Assembly: GCA_946894095.1 (NCBI GenBank)
Contig: OX335651.1
Coordinates: 11,368,501 to 11,432,500 of the forward strand
Source of the DNA: Incurvaria masculella
Lineage: Eukaryota > Arthropoda > Insecta > Lepidoptera > Incurvariidae
Length of the DNA: 64,000 nucleotides
Reading direction: 5' to 3'
The position numbers and the translations under genes are program-made. Position 1 is the stretch's first letter, and every line of letters starts with the position of its first letter. The notes under the pieces were generated by a model. It saw only the letters and a program-made list of their open reading frames with translations. It had not been told where the DNA came from and ran no database searches. Shown one piece after another: positions 9,051-19,125 of the stretch.

Positions 9051-9466
9051 TTAAGAGCCAAGGTAAAATACTTCGTCCAGCGGCGACACGTATGGCAGTG
9101 TTCCCATCACGCTTGCTGCATTGCCCCTCTGGATAGCAATGCTCAGTCTTTGTGTTAAATAACTTGCTGACATTTTGTCTCCTGTTAAGTCAATGATTTT
9201 CTTTCCGATTTCATAAATAAAGGATTTGGCGCTCTCACACCACGGGCCGAAGGTCTCAACCGCGAAAGGAACAAATAAATAATTTTGATCGGTTATTGCC
9301 TGGTATTTTTTTATTTTTAAACTTGCTGCTGACTCGGCAGCCGAACCTAATTTTGATGCTGAGTGCGTGACGTGTGAGGGAGCCAATGTGGACATGTGGC
9401 ATCCCAAACGAGAGATTTGCCCTCTGACCAGGGAACTAGGGTCATCCCGTCTACCCGTTTCCCATC
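9051..9466 (-). pseudogene. Retrotransposon-associated C-terminal fragment (PFAVETFGPW ... QRGNAASVMGTLP)
   Basis: On the minus strand, [20 protein letters not shown] is followed in another frame by TLAPSH, then FVPFAVETFGPW, TGDKMSASYLTQRLSIAIQRGNAASVMGTLP and a stop. This motif string recurs at the ends of reverse-transcriptase-like repetitive proteins in invertebrate genomes. An indel near 9395 breaks the frame between the two blocks, and nothing of the upstream reverse transcriptase remains. It is a dead fragment; I know the motif family from its recurrence and cannot name its clade. Confidence 0.6.
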
Positions 9467-12400
9467 ATTCTCATTTGATATTAACAAACAAATATCATTA
9501 AAAATGTTTGATATTTAAATTGAAATATAGACATTTGAAACATTGAAACATAATACAATTGACAATTTAATTAAAAAAATACGCCTTACCACTTTCGCCT
9601 ACGTAATCCTCTATCTATTTTGAAGTACAAAAATCGACAAAGGGTTGTTTTATTTAAAAAAATCGTCCTGAATTCTAAATGGAACCCGAACGGAGCCGTC
9701 GGCTCCTTAGGGTGCCATTTTAAATACCGGCACCATTTAAGAAGCCCATTGCCCAAATACTGATATTTACAAAATACATTGAGGGAATGAACATTTGTGT
9801 TAAATGTGTCCCTATCAAAATGTAAGTCCTGCCCTTCCTTGGGCGTCTTCCAGTTAGTCACGTGCAATGTCACTCAGAACCACCGCCGTCACGTGACTCT
9901 CTCATTATCAGAAACCTTTGTTCATTGCTTTTAGCGGCATATTGTTTCATTTCATATTCTTCGCTAGGGCTTTTATTGATTTTCCTTTTTTAATCTATTT
10001 CTACAACGGTTTATTTTGGTAAATGTATAAAGATTCACCCTAGTAGTTAAATAATTACATAGTTATTCATTATACAAATATGGTGTTACTATTCTAACAG
10101 TATTTACAATATGACGAATGATTGCATTATGTTTCGGTTAGAGCTATAATTGTGCATATCGTGCGATCAAATGTTTCCAGTTGTTGCTACTTTTTACTTT
10201 CATGATTCTAATCGTAAATGCGGAGTAATTTAATTCTTCATTTAAGTGTACCTGACACATCCATGCAAATATCCTTTTCTAGTCCCTACGTTCATAAGTA
10301 GCATTCCTACAAAAATCTAGTTTCCATTATAACAAATATATCTTTTCAGATTTAAGTTAATGACACAATAATATCCAATGGTTGGAGTATTAAATAATAA
10401 TAAATTAAAGTGTATTATTATTTTCGTAACATAAACCCTTAACATGGATGTTGTTGCTAGCAATTAATAAATTACGTAGCTGTAACTTATGGTGTAACTT
10501 CAATGTGATAATATAGTATTGTGTAAATATTGCATAGTTTAATTTAAATTTACTAACGAAAATAAACAGTTTTATTTGTACTCGCGTTTTATTATTTTTT
10601 GTATCTCTCTATTTATATTTCCAATAGTGGACAAGAGAATTTTATTGATTAATATATCAAACACATTTTTATGTCATTCACAAAAAAAACATTACCACGG
10701 GTACCATTTCTGGCACCCGAACACCGGTGATATTCTCAGGGTACCCAGCGGATGACTACTGTCAACCCGTTTAGTTCAATGATGTTCCAGGCGCACATTA
10801 TCAGTGGTGAGGCAATTGTAATGTCACCTACCTATTACTGGAATTACACTATTTCCTTATTTACTTATTTCCTTACAAAGTTTTCGTTTATCTATAACAA
10901 AGGTAAAAATACAATTAATATGATGAGAATAAAATTGGTGCACGGAAATAGGCATTACGTATATTATTATCAGGCCAGAAAAATCGATAAAACTGAGAAT
11001 ATATTAGTTTTATGTACAAACTTTCATAAGACCAATTGATGCTACATATAGATTAATACTCTTTGTAACCACTAAAGAGAAGAGAAATGAGAAGTGGCAT
11101 GCGGTCGATATGGCTTCTCCGCCGTAGGAGCCATACAATTTTATATGAAATCCGGCGCCACGTCGCATGCCACACAGTCGAAACATCGCCACCGAGCGCG
11201 AATGTGCTCAAGTCAATTCCCACCCACACAACTCTACGTCTGCGACTATGTTTGCGTTTGGCATATACGTTTAATTTGGTTTGGTAGTTTTTGAAAACTG
11301 GATACAAAATTTTTTTTTAATAGTTGGCACTATACATTTTAAAAAAAATGAACACCAGTACACCAACGCCTGGAATCAACCATACGACCACAAAACAGCT
11401 CTCTGCCACCTATATTATGTTAATATCAACATATCTGTGAGTTTTTGTAGAGTCACCATAACGTAAACAATATATTGTCTTTGGTAGGAAAAACATAAAT
11501 TATATGCATTATTGAAAGTATATTATGCTCATTGGTTATTCTCTGCGTTGCAATGATAAGTTGTAACACATTATCCTTGAAATAGTCTACTAAATTATTA
11601 AAGATTTTTGCAAAGTAACGCGACAGTTAGGTACCGCTTGCTTGACGGTTTCGCCAAAAAATCCCAAGTTTTCCATTCTCTGCAACGGTTTTTTTCTCGC
11701 TTAACAACAAATAATGGCATTTATTATGTAAAAGAGTTCAAATTTTGCAATATTTACCATATGATGAGAAAACAAGACTTTCCAAATAAACATTGTAGCG
11801 GTGCCCATTAAACTATGTAAAAAATTAAGTTAACATTTTGGCTAATAATTGAAATAGGCAGATTTTTGGTATTCGTATACATTTATAAATTGTTGGGCAC
11901 AAATATAAAAACAATAAATATATATGGAATGATTGATGATAACCGAAAAGAAATTAACAAAAAAGTACTTTCTAGTAATGAAAAAAATTATAGTTATTAC
12001 AAAACCCTTTTAAAGTGCTTGCTGTAAGGGTTTCTACTATTCTATCTTAAAATATGAACACAAAATAAAATTGCAAGAAAAGTCTCGTTGTATTACAACA
12101 CGTGCCACGAAAACAGCAAAAGAACCCCATTCGGACGTGCAATGCATTTACAACAATTAAAGGCTAAGTTAATTACTACAAGAATTCCATCTAACATATG
12201 CCCAATAACGCCCACACGTTCCGCCCAAGCCACTAGGGCGGGCGGTAACTTATTCATTCCACAGCGTCGCAGTCGGCCCACTAATTTGATTAATCGAGGC
12301 CGCCTGGTAAAAGCCGACCTTACTTCAAATTACTAGAGTGTTGTGGTTTCGGTTGAGTCGAACAGACCATTTCATATGGTTCGGGTTCCCTTCTTGATAT

Positions 12401-12650
12401 GGGAAATTCCTTATATGTTTTCACTCATGCAAGCCATATTAGAAGAAAACTGTGTTGAAAAAACAGGGATTTTGCCCTGGAGTTTTGGCCTCGATTCTTG
12501 CAGTAAATCACCTCTTTATTTCTTTCTTTCTTAGTATATGAATATACTTTAATGCCCAATATATTCCTAAATTTAATGTTTTCTTAACTCATAAATACAA
12601 GAGAATATACAATTATACACTGTGTCCAGAGAGCATGGAAGGACGGGAGG
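9467..12650. other. AT-rich intergenic sequence without recognised genes
   Basis: Only short open frames are present. One at 9586-9873 (minus) has 95 codons but no known domain. The stretch 11090-11280 is locally GC-richer, and 12160-12330 has a moderately GC-rich unrecognised segment. No element ends could be defined. Confidence 0.5.
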
Positions 12651-12660
12651 AAGGATCGAA

Positions 12661-13155
12661 AGTTAGTGGAACGTTACCCACGAGTTAGTGGAACGTTACC
12701 CACGAGTTAGTGGAACGTTACCCACGAGTTAGTGGAACGTTACCCACGAGTTAGTGGAACGTTACCCACGAGTTAGTGGAACGTTACCCACGAGTTAGTG
12801 GAACGTTACCCACGAGTTAGTGGAACGTTACCCACGAGTTAGTGGAACGTTACCCACGAGTTAGTGGAACGTTACCCACGAGTTAGTGGAACGTTACCCA
12901 CGAGTTAGTGGAACGTTACCCACGTGTTAGTGGAACGTTACCCACGAGTTAGTGGAACGTTACCCACGAGTTAGTGGAACGTTACCCACGAGTTAGTGGA
13001 ACGTTACCCACGAGTTAGTGGAACGTTACCCACGAGTTAGTGGAACGTTACCCACGAGTTAATGGAACGTTACCCACGAGTTAGTGGAACGTTACCCACG
13101 AGTTAGTGGAACGTTACCCACGAGTTAGTGGAACGTTACCCACGAGTTAGTGGAA
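12661..13155 (+). repeat. 22-bp minisatellite, 22 units
   Basis: The unit 'gagttagtggaacgttaccc' plus 'ac' repeats 22 times, followed by a partial unit. Almost all units are identical; single changes occur near 12925 (gag to gtg) and 13062 (agtgg to aatgg). The core GTGG-AACGTT-ACCCAC is nearly self-complementary. Such high identity suggests recent expansion or homogenisation. Confidence 0.97.
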
Positions 13156-13197
13156 TTCGGGACGAGTAACATAAAGTTGTAGCTACACGGTTATCAG

Positions 13198-13760
13198 AAA
13201 ACCTGTCGAAGACACGAAGGCAGGAAGTACAGCAGGTCTATTCCTGGCATTCAGTAATCAGGACTCAGGAATCCCGAGTATAGAAACCCGCTTTTATAGC
13301 GATTTCAAAAGCGAGATTGATTAAAATAACTATGCTCCGGAATATTGTCGTCAATAAAATCGCTTTGAAAATCTCTACACAAGCGGTTTTCTAGACTCAG
13401 GATTTCTGATTCCTGATTACTGAATGCAAGGAATAGACCTGCAGTTTCAGATATTGAATCGGACAGGCTATACATTCTTTTTCAAAATTTCTTTTTTGAA
13501 AAGATTTTTTTTATCTAATAGCTGCAAAATCCAATACAGAAAACGGTGTCGCGTTTCACAGCCACAAAGCCACAACTGCACAATAACTGTGGTTAAGTAC
13601 ATACTAGCACATTCAGATAGGTATAGATAGGAACAATGAATTCAAAATACAGCTTTGTAGTAATTAGATAAAAACATGGTTTTTTTAAACAAATCTAGCC
13701 TATCCGATTCAGTATCTGAAACTGTTCTTCCTGCCTTTGGATGTTCGACAGGTTTTTTGT
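13198..13760. mobile_element. Foldback element with about 60-bp arms, interrupted by a second foldback element
   Basis: The arm 'aaaacctgtcgaa' ... 'ggcaggaag' ... 'tttcagat' ... 'gaatcgga' ... 'ggcta' at the left is matched in complement at 13694-13757. The left arm is split by the 13231-13442 element; the right arm is unbroken. The interior is non-coding. Confidence 0.7.
13231..13442. mobile_element. Nested palindromic MITE (GCAGGTCTATTCC ends), 'CAGGAATC' family
   Basis: The ends 'caggtctattcc' and 'ggaatagacctg' are perfect complements, and the inner arms ('attcagtaatcagg' against 'cctgattactgaat') continue the stem. It sits exactly inside the left arm of the outer element, with 'cag' on both sides. 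Related copies lie at 15237-15345, 42411-42800 and 54730-54815. Confidence 0.75.
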
Positions 13761-14600
13761 TCACCATGTATAACGTGCTGTGAAGTTCTTACGTGTCGTC
13801 GTAATTCTAGAAAATCAAAGCGAATTCGTAAACGAACGCCATTGTATGTGAAAGTCGCTACGTTGCCCCCTTACAAACCAGTTTCGGTTTCTCCTCCCAT
13901 CCTTCCTTGCTCGCTGACTATGGCCGATCAAGTAATATAAAAAAATATTAATGTCCAGCTTCTCCGTCGTGGCGAGCAGAAGTCGCGATACTTAAGCACG
14001 AAACCATTCCCAATTTGCTCCTTGCTGTTACAAGATTATTCCCTAGTGAGTGTGGTCTTAAGCAGTCGCGTTATGGAGAGCATCAGGACATCAAAGATAT
14101 GTATTGTACTTGTACATAAATAATGTGGGGATGGCTTAGAAGACCACGATAGTTCGTTGTTAATGTGGGTTCGTGAGGTTTCCTTTTGCGTAAATTAGAC
14201 TCTTAACAAAGTTAAACTAGGAGATAATACATGTTTGTATGTATGTCTATTTTTGAAGTCGGTAAATTATTTTTGTTTTTGGGGTCCCTTTATGGTCTGG
14301 CTGTCTGTCAGATGTCTGTGTCTCTATCGGTCACGTCATTTCGTCACAAATTGTTCTACTTTAAACGTTATTTTTTTTATTTCTGAATAAAATACCAATA
14401 TATGTACACTTATGTATTGGTGCACCAATTAATTACTTTTGCTCAAAACGTCATCCTTTTTGAGATAGTTTTCTGAAGCTTTAAGTTTTGCAAAATAATC
14501 ATCAAGCGAGGGCGATTTTTTTCGTTGCGCACACTGTCTCGTAGGACTAATTGACAGACAGTGACCGGACCCTCGCAGGTGAACAAGTTAACGCTTGACC
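13761..14600. other. Intergenic, no gene
   Basis: Contains 'tttttgaagtcggtaaat' near 14252, a piece of the repeat that also flanks the large LINE at 19 kb. Otherwise nothing is recognised. Confidence 0.5.
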
Positions 14601-14604
14601 GGTT

Positions 14605-14770
14605 TTTATATCGGTACAATGCGATATATGGCGTATGCCATGGTCAGCTACGAGACGACGTCGTCGCCCTTAGCTTACGATTTTTTTCAGGACCTGCAAA
14701 AATAATGCCGGCTGGCCCGATGCTTCATCACATCAGGTTGTACCTTGGAAGAAATACCTCGCACTACAGA
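14605..14770 (-). pseudogene. Degenerate 3' tail of the 19-kb LINE family
   Basis: Read on the minus strand, 'gcgaggtatttcttccaagg' ... 'ggccagccggcat' ... 'catggcatacgccatat' parallels 21511-21670 of the large LINE ('cgaggtatttcccccaaatt', 'ggccggccggcat', 'ctggcgtacgccatat'). It is heavily diverged and has no reading frame. Confidence 0.65.
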
Positions 14771-16190
14771 TAGATGATCTACAGAATGTATTGGTTCTAA
14801 TGGACGGAATAGAGAAGTGCCTATACACTCCTTAAGCGATAGTAGAACGGAGATGGAGGAAGCGGCAAGCGAAGACCATTCTCAGTGGTATAAGCGATAC
14901 TCGATGATAACCCCCACACTCAGAGGGTACTGCATCCCTTCGCAGGCCTCAAAATTCCTCGAGTTCGTCGAGAGAAGCAGGTATTTAGCTGAACCTTCCT
15001 ACAGATGAGATCATTACTACACGCAAGATCTTATCTGTGCTGTGAAGACTGCTAGATGCAAGACACGACATGCAGTGAACAGTACCACTTCGCACTAAAC
15101 ACACACGCGTGTTAAGAGGATAATGAGGTGATCATCAGGCGTATATCATGGATACAAGTTAAATTATCAAACAAATCGAACCGGATGTAGCTCTCAGGTG
15201 ATTTATTTTGCATACTGGGACATACTATTTCAATGAATCAATGTTTTCCGTCGAGAAATTCGCTTTGACAAACGCTATAAGCGATTTTATAAACTGAAAG
15301 ATACCTGATTCCTGAACACGGAATTCCACGAATAGGCATACTTGTCTCTGGGTCTGTTACCCTGCCCGGGCACGCCACTTCAACATAGCTTATGAAGCTA
15401 TTTTGTTTCATTAATAACAAGCTTAAAAAGTTCGGTATCGTAAACGTTACACAGTAAAATTGCAAGCAACGTCGATGCACCGATACGCAGTAGAGGCGCC
15501 GCTCGCACGCGACGTATTGTGTCACGCGCCATTATCTGGCGCAAGTAAATTGGCGAGCGTGAAATACGGCCAGATTCCGCAGACGACAAAGGGTGAGGAC
15601 AGCGGAATGCGCCGATTGTAGAGTGTATGGACTTAGTCCGGGTGCTGCGGGGGGGATAAATAATGACGCCAATTAAGGCGACTTTCTACCATCCTGCAGC
15701 CACTTGGCCAAAATATGGCAAGGCACCTAGTCCTCATGTGCTGTGTTGAGAAAACATCTTGGTAGTAGGTGTGGTATTTCTTATTAATGTCCAGTTACTT
15801 AAAACATGTTGTTAGTTAAAAATAGGAGTCTTCATGTCTGCAGGCATTTTTTTAAATAACTACTACATATTTTGAGATTAAAAAAATATTAAAGATGGCA
15901 TTGATGGTCTAGTTATATTTGAAACTTGTAACGGATGCTTATATTCTGTGTCTGTATTTTTTGTAAAAAATATTAATATTTATCTAATGTGACACAAACC
16001 ACATTTTTATCTTTGAATTATAACTAGATCATCAAATTAAATTTTGAATTATCTTAATTCTTCATGGTTATTTTTAAATAAATAATAACTAAATCTTGTT
16101 TTACTTACGTCCTTATCGAACTAAACGAACTCGTATCTAAATAAATAGTGAATAATAAATGAATTTTCTTTGATAAAGTATATTTATTTA
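14771..16190. other. Intergenic with repeat scraps
   Basis: Holds a fragment of the CAGGAATC foldback family (15237-15345) and a SINE-like tail with 'agtaggtgtggtat' near 15767. The 24-bp word at 15112-15135 recurs in complement at 39278-39301. A GC-richer stretch at 15480-15600 is unrecognised. Confidence 0.5.
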
Positions 16191-16199
16191 AAAACAAGT

Positions 16200-16465
16200 A
16201 AAGATAGCGGCCAGCCCCCGGAGCAGGATGCGAGTGCTTTGTAGCCGTGTCGTGGCGGCGGCGCGGCGGCGGCGGGCGGGATAGAGGCGGCTGCGGCGCG
16301 GCGCGAGCAGTGTGGGCGGGCGGCGGGGGCGCGGTGGCGTAGCGGCTGGGCGGCACCACACAGAAACTACATTCTATGGCGGTAGATTCATGACTCGCCG
16401 CCCCAGCCGCGCTCGGACAACAAAACGAAACCAGCGGACGCATGCACCGCGAGCATAGTTATCCG
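16200..16465 (-). promoter_or_regulatory. CpG-rich island, possible minus-strand promoter and first exon
   Basis: About 250 bp of very high GC with CGG and GCG runs stand in AT-rich surroundings. On the minus strand a TATATATA box (about 16470-16478) lies about 30 nt before an open frame starting at 16443 that is rich in Pro, Ala and Arg. No known protein is recognised and there is no supporting neighbour exon, so this is a candidate only. Confidence 0.25.
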
Positions 16466-17064
16466 TGCATATATATACGGGATTTTATCAAGTAAGCCTT
16501 CAGGCCCAAATACGAAACAAGAAAAATTGTGAACAACACTCAAAGGAGTTTTTTTTTAAATTTTATTTTGAGGAAACACAGATACAGATAAAGTAATAAA
16601 ACAGTTGGTAAACAAAAGACTATAGAACTAGCCTGCATCCTAACCTATGCCTCGCTAATTAATTTATACATAAATTTGAGTTTTTAGAGAAATAAGAGTG
16701 AGTGGAGGATTTTGATAAAAACTTAAACAACATTCACGCGCCTCAAGTGCTATGTGGGTGATGGTGGGACATGCCTTTCAGTTTTTTTATACTGGCTCGA
16801 ATCCCTTGCTTCCGGATTTAAATAAAAAAAAATCTTGAATTCCTTTCCTTTCAATAAATGGAAGTTGGCCGATCCGAGACGACGTGAGATTTTAAATTAT
16901 AGCCGTGACAATATGTACAATACATATAATTCATTGCTTAACTCTTTAAGGTGTCTTCAGTTACCATATCTTAATATTCTCTATAAGGAATACGAATAGG
17001 TCGGTGAATGAAAAGCATGTGAAAATATTGTGTAAAAACTTTATGGTAGAGCTCCAATATTAAA

Positions 17065-17368
17065 TAAAAACCGGCCAAGTGCGAGTCGGACTGACACACG
17101 AAGGGTTCCGTAACATCGAGATTTTTACAAAAAAAATCACATTGTTTGTATGGGGGCCCCCTTTTATTTTCATATTTTTTAATTTTACCTATTTGTTTAT
17201 AGAGCGACAAAATAAATGTCTGGAGAGATAAATACGGAGAATTCTGTGTAAAATTCATCTCTCTACCTATTACAGTTCATGAGAGACAGCCCTGTGACGG
17301 ACGGACGGACGGACGGACAGTAGAGGCTTAGTTATAGGGTTCCGTTGACACCCTTTGGGTACGGAACA
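17065..17368 (+). repeat. GGTTCCGT / GACG interspersed repeat, copy 1
   Basis: Runs from 'aaaccggccaagtgcgagtc' and 'gaagggttccgtaac' through a (GACG)n run near 17300 to 'tagggttccgttgacaccc' and 'gggtacggaac'. The 'gggttccgt' word recurs in direct orientation at both ends, and the inverted form 'acggaac' closes the element. This is a widespread repeat type of moths and butterflies; microsatellite-associated interspersed elements with this layout are known from the group. Confidence 0.85.
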
Positions 17369-17529
17369 CTTCAAATGTACATAACAAAACATGTTTAATC
17401 AAATAAATCAAACAGAAGGCCAAGTTACTTAAAATTTAACGTAAGGGGAATACTTCAGGATTCTTATCATATCTAAAGTAAATCTCTTTGGATCCTAAAA
17501 GCTCTCCAGTGTTTAAAAGAAATATTGAT

Positions 17530-17800
17530 TAAATTAACAGGGCTTGTTGCTCAAAGTGGCCTTTATCGCTGAACTAAGAAATCTCGCTTGAGACCGCGCG
17601 AATGCCTTCCTAAATACGTGAACCAAAATAGACAGAGCCTCCTGGCGGCAGTGACGCGGCGGCGGTGCGGTAGCGGCGGCGGCAGCGGTGGCGGCGGGTG
17701 GGGGTGGCCTGCTGTCACACGACGCCACACACCGAGCGTGCATTCGCGCACATTACGTGGCTACAACGTCACAGGAGTGAGGGGGTTCGTATGAAACGTA
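17530..17800. other. GC-rich (CGG)n-containing stretch
   Basis: Imperfect CGG/GGC trinucleotide runs at about 17655-17705 in a 270-bp GC-rich block. Both strands stay open but encode low-complexity Gly or Pro/Ala tracts. No gene is recognised. Confidence 0.5.
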
Positions 17801-18195
17801 GCGCGATTGGCCCGCTCGGATCTACGATTCCACGTAAAGCGGTAAGTCCTCTTCCATTCTTAAACGTAGTGGCGACCCGGACTGGCATCACCGCATTATA
17901 TGCAAGACGGCTGAAGCGGCAACGAAAAATGTCCATGTGTTCTATGCCGTTCAACATGCAACATTAGGAAGGTCCTTACATATTACATTACATAAGGGTC
18001 TATTAAGGTATGTTGGGCTATTTCAAGAGAGTAGGTGTGGTATTAGCAATATATGTATCAAAACTTTTTTTTTATACTCTTAAAATATGATAAAATCCTG
18101 TATGTTAACATATAAATAAGGATATTTTCAGAAAAATCTTATTACAATACAATCCAATACAGTTGAAATATATGCTGTAATATTCCGGGACAAGG

Positions 18196-18406
18196 TAAAA
18201 GGTTCCGTACTATCGTACAAGATTTAACACAAAAAAGTAACGGCCTTTCATTTTTATTATTTTTTTATTTTACCTATTTGTTGTTATAGCGGCAAAATAA
18301 ATACATTTTGATGGGATACAGCCCTGTGACGGACGGACGGACGGACGGACGGACAGCGGAAGCTTAGTAATAGGGTTCCGTTTTTACCCTTTGGGTACGG
18401 AACCCT
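18196..18406 (+). repeat. GGTTCCGT / GACG interspersed repeat, copy 2
   Basis: Same layout as copy 1, with the first part shortened: 'aaggttccgtactatcgtac', then 'gacagccctgtgac'-type sequence, a (GACG)n run at about 18328-18353, then 'tagggttccgtttttaccc' and 'gggtacggaaccc'. Confidence 0.85.
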
Positions 18407-18799
18407 TAAAATGGTCCAGGCGTTTTAGAGTACATTGGAAACACACATAATTTTATATATATAGAAACATTCTAATATTAACATTCAACATTAACGTTTC
18501 ACATCTGCCGGGCGTCACGTGACGGCAAACTTTTTTATTTTAGGTTTTTTGACTTGAATCGGTTCAAATTCATGTTTTCGGCATTGCGTATGGCGTGGTT
18601 GACTTGGCGGCCAGGCCAACGGACGGCGAACGGACACAGATTACATAGACAATTATCTTGACGGGCGGTTTGTCAGCACGCTGCACTGGGCAACACGGGC
18701 GGTGGCGTCACGCTCTGTGGCGCCATAGATTAAAGAGAAAGGTATAGACAGCTAACGTCATGTAACGTACATAAAAAAAAATATTTTTTACTTTTTAGT

Positions 18800-19125
18800 G
18801 CTTTTTCTTTGAAGTCGGTTATTTTTTTTGTTAATTTTTTTTTATTTGTTTATTTTTAGTGAATCTGAAGTACACTTACTAATTTGTACACGTCCTTTCC
18901 AATAAAAAAAAGAATCACCGAAATCGGTTGTCGTTATATTGAGTTATTCGTCCATTTGTCGCGCACATCAATACAGCACATCATACAAATTTAAGACTTT
19001 TATGATTTTCTCATGGATATCATTGTTAGAACTTAACCAAATTAAAATGGGACCACTAGGGAAGCACTAGCTATCATTTAAAAAAATAATCATCAAAGTC
19101 GGTTCACCCAGGCAAAAGTTATGAG
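18800..19125 (+). repeat. Left part of a 'gaagtcggtt' repeat interrupted by the LINE
   Basis: From 'tttgaagtcggttatttttt' to 'aaagtcggttcacccaggca'. The sequence resumes at about 21690 with 'gacgaattgataacctcctc' and ends in 'tttgaagtcggttaaaa'. The two sides look like one host repeat split by the LINE. Confidence 0.6.

Noticed and set aside
12661..13155. CRISPR-like array
   Set aside because: There are no unique spacers; the 22-bp units are contiguous and identical, and the genome is eukaryotic.
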